Of a DNA stretch of 64,000 bases, positions 36,972-51,809 are shown piece by piece. This stretch comes from Nymphalis io (taxonomy: Eukaryota; Arthropoda; Insecta; Lepidoptera; Nymphalidae). The stretch spans positions 3,720,001 through 3,784,000 of the forward strand of contig NC_065903.1 of NCBI RefSeq assembly GCF_905147045.1, given 5' to 3'. The position numbers and the translations under genes are program-made. The notes under the pieces are model-generated. The model was not told the DNA's origin and did not search any database. It saw only the letters and a list, made by a program, of their open reading frames with translations. Position 1 is the stretch's first letter, and the number at the start of each line of letters is the position of its first letter.

Positions 36972-39900
36972 CTGTAAAATATTATCTGATAAAATTATAT
37001 TAAGAGCAATATACTCGTACTATCGAAAAATATAAAAACTTTTTGAAATAAATCATTCGCATGATATGAAAATGTGATTAAAAATTATCAAATAATTCAG
37101 TTCTTTAATGATGACGTGCAATGACGTTTTGCTTCCCCCCTTTCTTCTTCTATTTATTTCTGCCTAATTAAAAACTTTTACTTAAAATGATTATTATCAA
37201 CGTCATTAAGTTTAATATTCGTAAATCGAGATAAAATATGTTTAATAACAAAATAAAATAAAGGCTTTATTTCCCAACCTCAAAATAACATAATTATTAT
37301 TTTCCTTTCATCATCAAATTATACAATACTAATAATAGTTGTTTTGTTATACGTAGATCAATCAAGAGTCAATTACTGTAATACCAAAACACCTAAATAT
37401 ACATGTATAAATATAATTGTATATGTAGAAAATTAAAAACAATTAAATTTTATTGGAGAAAATGTGTCAGGTTAGTTATGTTTAATATAATTAAGCAAAA
37501 ACAAAAGTTGATAAGATAATAAAGTTTACGTGAGCGATTAAATGACTTGAATATATTTTAAAGCGAGTTTTTACTAGAGGAATGTTTTTAAGGCGTAAAT
37601 ATTTTTTACCAATGGCTTTATTAAGCTCGCCCGGCTCTTGGTCATTCATCAATTTTACCATCAAACATCAATACTTTGTATTGTTTTGTTACGTAACAAT
37701 TATGATTATTTCTATTCAAAGCCAAAATATACTTTATTCAAATACGCTCTCACAAGCAACATCGACGAACAGTACTCCAAGCTTTGTTATTTAATATAAT
37801 CCTGTACAACATAAATAATAAGACTTATTTATTAAAAAAAAATACATGAGTTTTTAATTTAATTGTTGGCTTAAGCTTTGTGTTATAATATTATTTTTAC
37901 TTCTCATGTTTATATAATGTTTCACAATTTCTATAAAAAACATTAATGTCGATATATATACCAAAAACAACCCGACGTTAGTCTTTAGTTCTAAGATTAA
38001 AAATAGTGCCAACATCTCCTTTTTGAAGAGTACACCGTCACCGTAAGAGAGAATACCGTTTTGATGTCTGAAGTATATATATATACTATGAGACATGACA
38101 TTATAAATATAGCTAAAATACACCAAACGAGCATATTGTTTTATTACCCAATAATTGTTTTGGTAAGTACAATTTACCCATTGAATGGATTTACCTTAAA
38201 CAGCTTAAAACAATTGCGTTCACGTAACGATAACATGAAAAGTCTATTGTGACACGTTTTTCAAATATGTGCATTTTATCTGATATCGATTTTGTCTCAA
38301 GCGTACGTTATTTTTTGGAATGTAATTTTGTCAGTATACTTCGTCTATTAAATACTTACAGAAAGCGACCGAAGCGCTTGAAACCTCTTGGGTATTGTCT
38401 TTACGATCATTATGAGTATAATCTTGCCTCCATATTTGCGAATGTTACAGTTCGCCAGTGAGCACTAGGCTTTAAGTTTACGCGAGCAGACTTGTTAAGA
38501 AAGTCGAAAAACGGGTTGCAGCGTTTATTAGTAATGAAAAAGTTACATTAACGTAACCAGTATTACGTTTTATTTGTAAGAATTAAAAAGTCTGTTTCTG
38601 ATTATCATGTGTAAACTACGAAAATAGTCTTACAAATATAATATAGAAGGGGGATAGAAACTTATTAATTTTACTAAATATATATGCCATAGATACGCAC
38701 ACTGAATTTTGAATTTCGAACATAGATGATGATTTAATCGTTGAAAGGTACATGGTAAGTTGTCACTTAACTCCGCTCATAGACATTGGCAAAATCCAAA
38801 ATCCTTACTAATATTATAAATAATATGAAAGTTAGTTTGTTTGTTTCGCTTTCACGTCTTAACTATTAAAAAAAGCGATTTTGCTATTGAAATTTATTAC
38901 AAAATATACTTATTGAAATACAATCTATACTTTTATATTATCGCTATTATTTAAATGTCGGTATCACAGTTTATAGACATTTATTTCTCAAAAAGACAAA
39001 ACAGTCACTTACATGAGAAATGTTTACAATTTTAAAGAAAATTATGCAGGTTCGTCATTCTTGTACTATTAATAATTTTGTGAAAGTAATATAATATTAA
39101 TCAAATTATAAAAAAAAGGTAATCTCGTTACGAATATAAACAGAAAAATAATAATAATTAAGCTGGTAAACAATACGTTAGTAATAGGTGTGTACATAAT
39201 TAAAATTATAAATAGGTCTTTATAACATGAATTTGGATTTAAACATTTGCGTTGAGTTACAATTTTTGATTATTGGAGGATTTAATTTGTTATAAATCTG
39301 CGCACCCTCGAAGGTAATCATTTTTTTACCGAAGTTCGTTCGAGTCTTTGGGAGTACCGCTTTGTTACTTCGTTTTTAAATGTGAATGCCAAATCAGTAT
39401 GGATGAACTTAGAAGTATCTAAGAGTTTTATAAGTAAATATAAATTTATTAGTTTCAACTAATAACTCATATATTCACATTATTATTATTTATTAAACAA
39501 CAATTTATTCCGTATTCAATGTTTGCTATAAAAGCATCTTATCTAGATATCTTTCTTTTTCCTTAACCATATACAATTCCATAGCTGTATATTTCTAATT
39601 AGGATATGGAAAATATCGGCCTTCCTTATAAACGTTGTTTAGCGGGTTATTAGTTAAAGAATGCTTTGTCTTCTTCATTCGAATGTCAAATCAATAATGA
39701 CAGAAAGAGACAAGTCAGTGTTTAATATATTCTTAATATAAATTACTTGTGAATGCTTAATGCTTCTATGCTTAATACTATAAGTCTTATTATTATACAC
39801 ATTATTAAACAAAAAAACGCGTCTGTCTTCTTGAACGCTATAAACTCTAAAAGTATCGAACGGATTTTCATACGGTTTGGTTTACACCAATGGATGGGGT

Positions 39901-42572
39901 GATTCATGAGGGTTTAGGTATATAATACATTAGGTGTTCAGTAAATGTTATAGATGTCGGAAAAAATCATACCGACTCGACTGGTAGTTTAACTGGCATG
40001 TGCCACGTAAAATTCTCGATATATTGTATATATGTATTACAATATACACGTTTTATAGTGACCCTTATTCCAAATGTGAAGTAATACAGTCAATCAAATC
40101 TAGGGCCGACAATTGATCTCTACGTCAGGAGACAATCTAGACGGTGATAATAGATAGAAGCCGCGCGTCTTTTTCATACGTAGTTACATTTGTTTGTGGC
40201 TTAACGTATTGAATCCATTTATGGCATAGCATAAGGAGTTTTCCTTTTATAATTAAAGTATATAAAAATCTTTTATAATAATTATAAAAATCCTTGTAAG
40301 TATAACACTTTTATCAACTGATTTTATACGCAGTTATTTAATATGTAGGTATCATACTATTTCCTGCAATACACATCTATGACGATTTTTTTACGAAATT
40401 TTAGTCGTTACTAATATTAATATAGAAGTTTATAAGGACCATTTCACGAGTACAAAATGGGATATATTCGAATTTAGAAAATCGAATCGAGTTCGAAACC
40501 CGAATAAAAAAATATATGTTCATATCAGAATCAATTTGTTCAAATTTTGAAATTCGAAATTCATAACTTATATTGTGTACTACAGTTTCGCGAGTCCTAA
40601 TGTAATAAATATATAAAAGGATATAATAAATAAAAAATAACCTTTTAAAAAAACCAAAATTTTCTATTGTTAAATAAAACAATATTTTTGTCTATTGAAA
40701 AATATCAAACATTTTATAAAACAGTAATTTATACTTCTTCATGAGTTAAACGATTTCTAAAAAAAAATTATTTCCGGTCCCGAATGATACTTTGAGGAAC
40801 TGTTATGGTAATTTGAACCTATTTTATATTTATGTAGGGTCCAAATTTAAAAGCCCAATATTCGCAAAGGGTATTCAGCGGAAATATGGAATCAGAGTGC
40901 ACACACACTACATCGCGTCGGCTAAATATGACCAGTATTACTTGACCCGTCTTGATCTCGCGATTTCTAATTAAATGGGGTGAAGGCGAAGGATTTGAAA
41001 GTAACAGCTGAGTTCAAGACTCTTTGGTCGTTGCGTGCAGCTAAATTGACTCAAGTGCTATAGCGTCTCAAGATGGTTTCGGGATGACACATTTGAAATG
41101 AAATTTTTAATATGAAATATTTGGTACTTATTTTCAAAAGTTTTTAATGTGCGAAATATTTTAACAATCATAAGCATCGTATTATTGTAAATGTATCAAA
41201 AATTGTGTTAAGAGTTAAATTAAAAAAAAAACTTAAAATATATCATTTAGAAAAATGTATACTCACAGTTTAAGTAAAACGTAATAAGTTTTCTAAAAGC
41301 ACAAACAAAATATCACGATATTATCATTTAAATTTATTCCCAAAATAATAATAAATCATATTTTCAAAATAATATTAACCACCATTAACTTCAATTAATT
41401 TAAAAATTAAATTTCGTGTTTCGTTACTTCATTCCCGGCAATTTAATTGCACATATTAAACCGTTTTTTTTTATTTAACAATCCTGGGCAAAAGATGTTA
41501 GATACACGGCCCCCGTCAATCGCGGCGCACTGAGGACTTGAACAGCACGTAATGACACCTACAATTTGTCCTCGCGGGTTAGACCCTGTTCCCAGACTCG
41601 GGTGTAGGCCATTAGAGGACGAGGAAGCGATTTACGAAGTAGTTTTTTTTAAATGCTTACTATAAAGCAAATTTTAACAGAACTGTTTTGTAAAATAAAG
41701 TCGTCAAAAATATTAATAAATAATTACAAGCAATTAATTTTGTTTATGTTTATTTTTTTTGACATGACAATTGTCGTACACATCCCTTTAAACTCTGCGT
41801 ACTCGTCTCTTCCAGGCTCACTAAATATTTATTTAATGCCACTAAGTACTTAAGCAGACACATTATATAATACTCCTAAAAAATTCTTGAAAGGTACAAT
41901 TTAATTTAATGTGATATAATTATATCGAAGCTATTTTGATCGCGATGGATCTAGAGCAAAATATTGTATTTTTATTTCCGTACCAACATGAAAAAAAAAA
42001 AGATACAGTTAATGAAATCTTCATCTGCTGCTAATGTTAATAAATAATCATGAATATCGAATTCACAATTGTAGTGAAGTTCGTTGGAAAGACTATGAGG
42101 AAGTTGAATCTGATATTTTGTAACGCACGGTTCCCTAGCACACTAATATATAGTTACAACATTATTTTAATGTAAATCGATAACATTTGAAAATGGAACT
42201 CAAAAAAAGTTACATGTTTTAGTCAATATTTATATATTAAAAAATAGAAGAAAAATAAAAATCAATTATATTAAAAAAAAAAAGTATTCCTTTGTGACAC
42301 AGTCCCAGACGTCACAGTGCAATCTCTATGAATGCATTTCAAGTAATTAAGTGGGTGACATCGACAAAGACATCTGACACTTTGTTAATTTAGATTTGAC
42401 TTCTCGATGTGTGCCGTTTTTTTGCACATATTTATGAGAAAAATTATCTTTAAATAATGACCATTGATAATAAATGGTGTAATGTCCATTGCTAGTTCTT
42501 TATGTCTTTTAAGGAAGTTATTTATTTGACAGATTATTTTTTCTTAAATTAGGCAAAAGTAATATATTAAAC
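36972..42572. other. No recognisable gene; upstream/5' intron of axotactin-like gene
   Basis: AT-rich, with short frames that match nothing. It probably belongs to the 5' intron or promoter region of the minus-strand gene. Weak repeat fragments lie near 37625-37700 and 38735-38870, and at 39805-39950 (ATCGAACGGATTTTCATACG block). Two islands of higher GC (40785-41050, 41480-41640) are unexplained. Confidence 0.5.
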
Positions 42573-42876
42573 AGCCGAGATGGTCCAGTGAAAAGAACGC
42601 GTGAATCTTAACCGATGATCGTGGATTCAAACCCGGGCAAGCACCACTGAGTTTTCATATGCTTAATTTGTGATTCTAATTCATCTCGTGCTTTACGGTG
42701 AAGGAAAACATCGTGAGGAAGCCTGCATGTGTCTATTTTACCGAAATTATGCCATATGTTTATTCCACCAACCCGCATTGAAACAGCGTGGTGGAATAAG
42801 CTTCCATACCTTCTTCTCAAAAAGGGAGCAAGGAGGCCTTAGTCCAGCAGTGGAACATTCACAGGCTGTTACTACT
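42573..42876 (+). repeat. SINE-A, near full length with tRNA-like head
   Basis: Begins GCCGAGATGGTCCAGTGAAA; B-box-like GGATTCAAACCCGGG; ends CCAGCAGTGGAACATTCACA. Together with 19705 it defines the full family. Confidence 0.9.
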
Positions 42877-45228
42877 ATTACTAAAATATTAAACATTTTA
42901 AAATGTCATAACTCATGTATTATTTGTACCTTTTTTGAGTTTTTTCTTAATTATTAGTTTTCTAATTTAGTCGTGCGTAATAGACGAAGAGACCAATACT
43001 AATTCAATTCTCAACATTTCCTATTGTTGTAATGCTTTCATTTTCAATTGTGAAAACAATTGTATTGGTTTGAAGGTCGTGAACCGATACGAATTACTGA
43101 CGCCGTTGTGGACCTTGTCGTTGTTTGATTCTACAGTTTCCTGTGAACTTGCCTGTTAACTTTCTTAGTCGTTCTTCCATTTACTAAACAATTTGGATCG
43201 CTTTCATCCACGTAACAAAATATTTTATTACAATAAGTATCGTGACGAAATATCCACAAATTATTTGATTTAAGATATAGAAGTATTGACAAATAGCCGA
43301 GGTAAGTTTTAGTTTTCCTTATTTTGATTACGTCATCGATTTAAAAAAAAGTATTTAATGTAAAAAGATGTTGTCAACTGTTATATAATAGATTTGTTGC
43401 TTATATTCAAGTAAATTTTTAATTCATCAATTTTGATTGTATTCAGTTGATTTGTTTTTAATGGGTTACACAGCCTATTAGTATTTTTTCTCATAATACT
43501 TTCGCTGTCATATTACATAAAGTATTGGTGATTCCAGTATGTAGGAAATTATTATTCGCTTAACTTACTGCGTAATAACATTGATTGTCGATTAAGAGTA
43601 ATGTAAAATTTATAATTGTTGTATTCTCTTAAGTGGATGCTACAATTTTTTGAGAATATAAACTCCTTAACTGTATTATGTATAAAGAGATAAAAAGCTT
43701 CATTAAGATTTTTATATTCGTAGTTATTTTTTCGATAATATTAATAAATGGAAAAATATTAAATATTTTATATAAATATAATTAATAGATAATTAAGAAT
43801 AAAAATAAAGGTTTTTTTTTTAAGATATAAAATTTCGATCTTTTATCCAATATGTTAAGAAAAGTTGAGAATTTAATCTTTATTAATAATATATAAACGC
43901 ACAAGTCTATTGGTTACGCTTTCACGGTTAGACCACTGAACCGATTTTGATAAAATTTGCTATGTGCTTGAACCCCAAGGACGGACATAGGCTCCAATAT
44001 GCGAGTGAAGCCGTGGGCGAAACTATTATAGTTACAAATCAACGAATATATACCACTGAAAGTAAACCAACTGTTTAATAATAACGATGACGAAGTCGAT
44101 GACGACTCGTATTTTTCAAAGTAAACGTGCGATGTGATAATTTATTGCTTGTAAGGTACTAATTATATCAGCTAAATTACGCGATGGAAATTTCCTATAA
44201 ACACTAAAATTATACATGCTAATAAGTACCTTGGTATAGTAATAATAACGATAATTAGTTTATTTTTAGTATTTAAGTTTCATTTTTATTTTCTTCTATA
44301 TATTTTTAAAGGATCCATGCGTTTTTGTATTGAATTGCCAATACCCCTATTGACCCCTCTAATTAAGTGTACAGCTCGTGTTAGGAGTGGCGACAATAGA
44401 TATTTTTTTCTTGTTTGCATTCTTTTTTTAAATTTAAGTCATAACAGCCAACTACAGGACATAGGCTGTTCCTCTGTTGAGAAGATTCAGAGTTTATTTC
44501 ATACAGTTCCAATTCGCGTTGGTGAATATTCACATAAAACAATGCGATACAATATATTCATAAATAAATCTAATAAATGTCAAAAAAATATCTAAATAAT
44601 TTGACTTACAAAATACTTTTATGAACTGTTCTATAATATTATTCAATCTATATTACAAATGTTTTATTTCCTTATAAAATAATAATTAATCATTACGTAA
44701 ACTTTGTCAGAAAATTGGCTTCTCTTTATTAAGCACTTATAGACTATTACGTATTGCAAAAGTTTTTTTTTTATGATGGAATTAATCGATGAAAGGTTTG
44801 AGTACTAAACGCAGCGAAAAGTAAAATATTTTTGTTGTTACGTAACAGCAATGGTACACAATCTGTTGACTGGATGAGGTAGTGAATGGCAGCGGCGGTC
44901 GCGTATCGTTTCCATTGCTATATTGTTTACGATGAACGATACGGTAATACCGTCAAAAAAAACAAATGCACCGAGTTTTATATAAATCAATACACTGGTT
45001 TTTATTTTATTTTTGATAAATACAAGTGATTGAAAAGTTTTTTTTTTGAATAATAATTTTTCTTAAAATCTTGTCTTTGTGCATTACCGACATATTTTTC
45101 GCCTATTTGTTTTAGATATATGTAAGTTATACTATATGCATTATAAGACATATACAACTTGACTTTAAGTCTAGTTAGATTAATTTGTTATTATTACACA
45201 TAACTATTACATATATTTATATTATTTA
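42877..45228. other. Noncoding, repeat-bearing interval
   Basis: No gene seen. A dispersed repeat fragment lies at 43886-44035 (TTGGTTACGCTTTCACGGTT, AAGCCGTGGGCGAAAC) and a decayed SINE-A at 44441-44545. A short GC-richer patch at 44875-44915 (GGCAGCGGCGGTCGCGTATC) could be regulatory. Confidence 0.4.
44441..44545 (-). repeat. SINE-A, heavily decayed
   Basis: TAACAGCCAACTACAGGACATA, TTATTTCATACAGTTCC and CGCGTTGGTGAATATTCACA follow the SINE-A order with many changes. Confidence 0.55.
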
Positions 45229-45414
45229 AGCCAAGATGAAGGAAAACATCGTGAGGAAACCTGCATGTGTCTAATTTCATTGAAATTCTACCACATGTGT
45301 ATTCTACCAACTCGCATTGGAGCAGCGTGGTGGATTAAGCTCCAAAACCTTCTCCTCAAAAGGGACAGGAGGCCTTAGCCCAGCAGTGGGACATTAACAG
45401 GCTGTTACTGTTAC
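45229..45414 (+). repeat. SINE-A with internal deletion of head
   Basis: GCCAAGATG, resembling the first bases of the family, is joined directly to GAAGGAAAACATCGTGAGGA, so about 100 bp of the tRNA-like region are missing; the rest to the tail is well kept. Confidence 0.8.
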
Positions 45415-48400
45415 TATATTTATATATCTTGTTACAAGTCTTAGTTGCTATTATATGCAACATTTTGTACATGTAAAGCTGCGTGGTGCCTTCCCTTCCC
45501 TTTATCATCCCTTTATCTGTTGTCCTTCAGATTTTTATTTTAAACCATTTTTCGTTGTACTAATTTTTGCTCAATATATTGTGAAAATAAAACGATGTTA
45601 AACTCTTCTATCACGATAGAAAAAAAAACCATCACAGAAGGTAAAGGTTTGTTCTCCTAAAATACGTTAGTAGTAAATTAATATTAAGGTACTCTAATTG
45701 ACAATAGGTACTGTTCATCGGTATATAAGTCACGTATAGAAATAAATAACGAGGTGATATCGGCTATATTATGCCATACCCGTTGAGATGAATTTTAATA
45801 TTTAAGTTGTTGAATGGCCAATCAATAATAATAATTTTAATACAACTCGTCAATTATTTCTTAAGAAAAATTAAAGAGTGATACGATTTAAATTTTTTTC
45901 TATTACAAACTTCAACTCAAACTCGACTCAAATTTGACTCTAAATTTAATTAATCACAGTCAAACAAGTTTCAGTTTAAACATACATATATGGTAACAAT
46001 ACTGGTGGTTGAGCTTTTTGCAAGCTCGTCTGGGTAGGTACCAGCCAGTGTAATTACAGGCAGAAAGGAAATAAAACCTTAGGTCCCATTTTGGTGGCGC
46101 ATTGACAATGTAAGCGATGGTCAACATTTCTTACAGTGCCAATGCCTAAGGGCGTTGGCACTGCCATATGCTCGTCCGCCTTCCTATTCTATAAAAAAAA
46201 GTAAATACCTCAAACTACAAAAATATGTTCAGAATATAACTTAATCATATTTATTAAGTTTATACGGTACGACGAATATGTCGTATTATGTAAAAATGAG
46301 CATGCACTGACTCCGTTGCGCGTCGACCGGTGGCGGATGCGATGACGACCGGCCGGCACCGCTGTCTGCGCCCATCCACTGTTACGATCGACCTAAATAC
46401 TACACGTGTATAGACGGACGATATTTTATCTAGATTCGTATAATGTGCATTGTATTTTAAGGACCTTCGTTTACTAAAACAATCATTAATTATAACCATC
46501 TTAATTAAGTATGACTACTATTGTTACAAGTATCCGTTTTAAAACTTTGCTTTAATGGCATATCAATACATTATTGTTGTTAGACTTAGTAATTATATAA
46601 AAAAAAACCATAACTGTAAATCTCTACAACTCGTCTCATTTTTCTCTTTCTGCCAACGTTGATTTTACATTCGAAAGAAGGAGACATCGTTTAACTAATC
46701 GCCCCTTAAACATCATTTATGCTTAGCCGATTGTGACTATTTCTATGTAATATTTTCAATAAATTCTCAATAAATTTTTAATATAATTATAACAAAGCCC
46801 ATTAGAGTATATTTTTTATGGTAAATGTGATTAATTAAATATATAATTACCGTAATTGCAGGCAAATAGTTTATTACTTTTACCAGTTATTATTAATAAT
46901 TAATAATTACACCTTACTTTTGGTAAATGTAAAATATTGGCGAGGGCAACATTTCTTTGTAATTTTAAGAGCCACTAAAACCTATCTTGCACAAATAATG
47001 TAATATTTATTATTTATGTTGCTTCTTATACTTTTAAAAGAATTTTATGTTGATTTTATAATTGTAAACATAATTTTAATTTTGTCAATTTCTGTTGTTC
47101 CTTCTCGATTCAAGCATTATTTAATATTGATCGCCTCGTTCGCCTAGTCGCGAGCTCATGATCTACAGTCTTACAACCTCTAGGCCAACGAAGCCATTGA
47201 AATGACAGACAATAAAACATTTTCAAAGACAAATTATATAATCAAATGTTCCAAATGGCAAAAAATAGTCTTCAATTTTAAAAATAGAACATTTGAACGC
47301 TGAATATTCCGACATAAGACATGAACTAAATTATAAATACATATATTTCATTGCTGTAGCAAATTGGTCACGCAAGCTGTCTATCATTGAAGTAACTTTA
47401 CATAATACCGTATGAAACTTGCGTTACGTATTTGTTTTTAAGCTTTCTTGTAATCATCGGGAAATAACTCTTGCTGGTAACTGTTTTGAAAGGTCAAAAC
47501 GTATCTTTACATAATAATTGTCTGTTATTTACAGATTAAACGGTGAAATGTAATGTTTTTACGTAGCAATGTTGCTTGTATTAAAATATATTATTTTCAA
47601 AACCGTATTTAATCAAATTGTAGTACAATTTTATTAAAACCAATCTTATTAATAATATACCTAATTGCGAACGTATCATAGTTTGTTATTTGTCTACAGC
47701 TATACCACTGAATATATTTTGTTCAAGTTCCTTTACAATAATAAATAACTTGACTGAGTGATTGAATTGATCAGCAAAGAAATTCAAATAAAAAACAATA
47801 TTTTTGTATAAAATCTATAATTTTAAATTTAATATCCCACTCAGTTTATTTCGCCGATTCTTCTCAAGTCCATCAATAAGCAAGAGTAACGCTTCTATTT
47901 TGTATAAAGGGTCTTTGCTATTTTAAAGTCAAAAAGCTAGGGTACGCTATCAAGTCACTTTTAATCTTTTCACAACTGAGATACGTAGTGAGTTCTTACA
48001 AAATAGTACTGCAGATTTCAAACGATAGAGTATTTCACGACAAAAAATATTGTTACTTAAAGGGAAGTTACTTAAGGTAAAATCAGACCACACATCTTTT
48101 CCACCACCAAACGTGAAATGTTGTTAGCATCGATGTGTTTTGATTTGAACAACGACCGATTTTTAATATGATAGCCCAATGTGCTAATTATTATTACCTC
48201 AAAGGCAATTCAAATAAAAATATCTTGTACTTACAATGGCATCGCTATTTTGCCGATTCTTCTTAGGTCTTAGTTATTCCCGAAGAGCTGGTAGATTACC
48301 AGCTAACACAAGTAATTGTAACGCATGTACATCAAATAATAAAGATTTTTTCTTGGACTTTGAATGTTATTACAAGGACAAGAGACAATTAGCTTAGTAA

Positions 48401-48735
48401 TAAATAATGGGCAAGTTCTTATCATATGTATAATATAAAGTAAATTCCAGACTGACAGTGAAAATATAATACTAAAGTATGACTTATAATAAATTCAATG
48501 ATACTTTCTGTATTCCAAGTAACGAGAAAAGGTTTGTATTTCTAATGAAGCGTGTGTGTACTCAGTTGTCTCAAGAATTCACGTTTATAACCGTACGGGA
48601 CTACGTGTCTTCAGCTAAACCAAGAGACGAGATTCAAACAATGATGGTACATGATTGTATGTATATTCTGAGAGCCTTATACATACATATGTATATATAT
48701 TATATGCCGAAGTATTATTTGTTAATAATAGTAAT
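45415..48735. other. Noncoding interval with one GC-rich patch
   Basis: Apart from the SINE-B at 46002 and a small inverted tRNA-like remnant at 47130-47205, I see only AT-rich sequence. The patch at 46290-46385 is CpG-rich (GTGGCGGATGCGATGACGAC) and carries TCAGT on the minus strand. Confidence 0.4.
46002..46199 (-). repeat. SINE-B with internal deletion
   Basis: Starts CTGGTGGTTGAGCTTTTTGC and jumps from GGTAGGTACCAGCC to AGTGTAATTACAGGC, losing the middle block. Ends CGCCTTCCTATTCTATAAAA. Confidence 0.85.
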
Positions 48736-49011
48736 AGTAACAGTCTGTTAATATCCCACTGCTGGGATAAGGCCTCCTCTCCCTTTTGAGGAGAAGATTT
48801 GGGGCTTATTCCACCACGCTGCTCAAATGCGGGTTGGTAGAATGCACATGTGGCAGAATTTCAATGAAATTGGATACATGCAGGTTTCCTCACGATGTTT
48901 TCCTTCACCGTCAAGCACGAGATGTATTATAAACACCAATTAAGCACATAAAAATTCAGTGGTGCTTGCCCGGGTTTGAACCCACGATCATCGGTTAAGG
49001 CCATCTCTGCT
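48736..49011 (-). repeat. SINE-A, near full length
   Basis: From GTAACAGTCTGTTAATATCC to the head end CCACGATCATCGGTTAAGGC then CATCTCTGC; a short deletion removes part of the A-box side. Confidence 0.9.
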
Positions 49012-51017
49012 TTTTAATAACAACATTTTATTAAAAATATGTTAAGTCATTAGCAAAACATGCAGCATCGCCAGCGTGGAATTCAATTTGTGACGAAAAT
49101 GCAAATGAAATTTAAAACCTACCATTTTAACGTACAAAATGTCTATTTAAATTATACATAAAAATATTATATATATTTTATTTCATTATTTAAGTTAATG
49201 GGTAGAGCTATAGTCTAAAATAAAAATATGCTTATTTTGGTTTTGGTAACTTATAGATAGCCATATTAAATTAAAAATTTTTTTTTCATGTGCTTAATTT
49301 GTATTTAAAAATACCGTGAGTAACCCAGCATATTCGATATTGTACCGCATGTGCATCAAATACTCCATGTTGGAACAGTATTTGTAGTGATTAAAATGTT
49401 ATACAAATTCGAATTTTAAATTCTAATTTTTACAAGTCTACGTTTTTAGGGTGCTTTTTAAGAAAGATCTCTGTGGGTGCGTTTATACTTATTCTGTATT
49501 TGTGTTCTTTTATTTATCAAAGAAAAATGCTAACATCGATTATAAGCCATAGCATGTTGAATTCATGATTCAGTTTTCATTAAAATTGTTATAACGCTTT
49601 TTATACTGTAAAAATGCATAACAGTAGATCATTGTTGTCTCTAAGACTGTAAATGGGATGTTGATAGTGTGGGCAGATCGAATCGTAACCAAGTCATTCT
49701 GAAGTCATAGCCTATATTTATACAATATAAATGTATAATGTGTTTCATGTATCAGTATTATGTTAAGTATTACTTGAAATATAACCCTACAACCAAACAA
49801 ACCTAAGAAAAAACCTAGAATATTCGATTGTTACAAAATAGGAATTCGATTCTGTACAATCACGCTACAACGCAATGACCGGAGGAGCATTTCTGCTGCG
49901 AGTGTTACCATACACTGTAACAACGCTTGAAACATGGACATGTCACAAGCGTTTGATACATTAATGAGCTTTTTACTCGATTTGTTTATTGTAATTGTAT
50001 AACTCGATTTTCATAATAAAAGAACATTAATTTAAAATGAGCAAAATAACACTTAAGTAAGTTCACTAATAACAAATGCAATTAAAACACTAAAAGTAAG
50101 AAAGAAAAAAATAGTGAAATTGCATGCACATATTTTCGGCTTTAGTGGTTTTACCAGTTTAGTAACTTAATTTTTACTGTAAATATGTTTGTTATCAATG
50201 CAAAGCAGGTTTTCTTTACCCTTTAGAAATTAAAAGTCCAAATTACTAGAAGCATTTTCTGAAACTTATTATAAAGTCCTTTAAAACTATTGACGATTAT
50301 TGAATTTATAGAATGAGGTTTCTTTAAAATACTTAAATGCCACTACATATATGACGTAATGGAAAATTAAACTTAAAGTGAGTGGCTTATAAATATTTTG
50401 TAGCCTTTCAAGTATTGATATTTTATATCACCTTTATAGTGTTGTTAGTGGCTGTTTACTTTGTAAATATAAATGTCTAGTACATTTATATTTACAAAGT
50501 ATTGGCCGTTCTGACTTCGTACGAGTAAAATACATACAAAAATGTATGTTATGTATATGTAGTATGTAAAGATTACATTTTTTATTTTTTATTTTATAAT
50601 ATCATTTATTAAAATGATACTGATTAGAAAGACGGCGTACATCTAATTTTATTCTATTTTCAAAAACTTAATATATTTTTAATTTAAACTTCCAGCAACC
50701 TTTATTGTAGTAAAGAGTTTGATTATATTAAAGTCATATACTAAATTAAATGTAAAATAGCATTATAAAAATAAAGTTATAGGGCTAATAAATTACTTTA
50801 TTTGTTAACGCATAAATATTAATTTTAATTCAAGCCTATATAGAATTACTAGTTGTAAGTAAAAGTTGAAAGAAAATATGCATTTGCAGTGGCCTGAATA
50901 CAGCGCAGCGAAGGTGTATCGTTTCACTAAGGCACGGGGTTCTCAATTAGAGTCATGTCGGGGAACACTAAACATTGATATTTCTCGTGAATTTGTGTTA
51001 TTAAATAGGCACCTGAC
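49012..51017. other. Noncoding AT-rich interval
   Basis: No gene or repeat family recognised. A small inverted repeat, TTTGTAAATATAAATGT and ACATTTATATTTACAAA, lies at 50459-50500. Confidence 0.4.
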
Positions 51018-51275
51018 TGCCTTGTTACTTCAGCGGCTAGCATAAAAGGCCACAGATCCCATGGTCCTGGCATCAAACCTCGGGTTTGGAAGATTGTAGT
51101 GTTTACACTCTAGTGCCTTGGATGGCACGAAAAGCTGTTGTTCCATTTCATCGGACTACATATAAGTACGGGAATAGAGAGAGGCACATTTTGAACAGTA
51201 TAATATGTCCTGCGCAATCGGCTAACCTCTCTTGAGTAACCACTGCCGGCGAAATCACCAGAACGATCAATAATC
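51018..51275 (+). repeat. SINE-C copy, diverged
   Basis: Follows the family order: TGCCTTGTTACTTCAGCGGC head, AGTGCCTTGGATGGCACGAA, CTCTCTTGAGTAACCACTGC. Many substitutions indicate an old copy. Confidence 0.75.
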
Positions 51276-51809
51276 ACTAAGTAAAATAAGTCCATTATAG
51301 TATAGTAAAACAAAAATAAACCCAAGTGAAGTGTTGCTTCAGAAAAATTTACATTATTATATTTTAAGACATGGCCATTACAATAATTTGTTGTGAAATT
51401 GTATTTTGAAACTAACTTTTATATATATTTATATATTTAGGACAACCAACAGTAGATAGTTGATTGAAGATAGACAGTTAAACAGTTAAATATTGTAAAT
51501 ATTTAATTTTCTAGCGGACGACGGTTTGAGAACACCTGCGGTAAGGCGTTAAAAGTAATGGTTATTACGTAAAACATCTATTTAAATCTCATTGCAGTAA
51601 AGCGGTTATAATTTCGCATGCAATCTTCACATAACATCCGTTCAAGCTTTATTTAGACGCTACAGTATTATTATTTCACTTCGGTTTATTCTGATTCTTA
51701 ACTGTTTCTATGTAATTACGATTTAAGATAAGCATTAAGCTAATGTGTTTACAATTGGTAAAATTATGAAAAGAATACCACATATTTATTATCAGATGAA
51801 GATATTATG

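Noticed and set aside
46260..46499. 79-residue minus frame as a gene
   Set aside because: No domain and no family resemblance; the open frame comes from the GC-rich patch.
48479..48751. 90-residue + frame
   Set aside because: No recognisable domain, and its end runs into a SINE-A copy.
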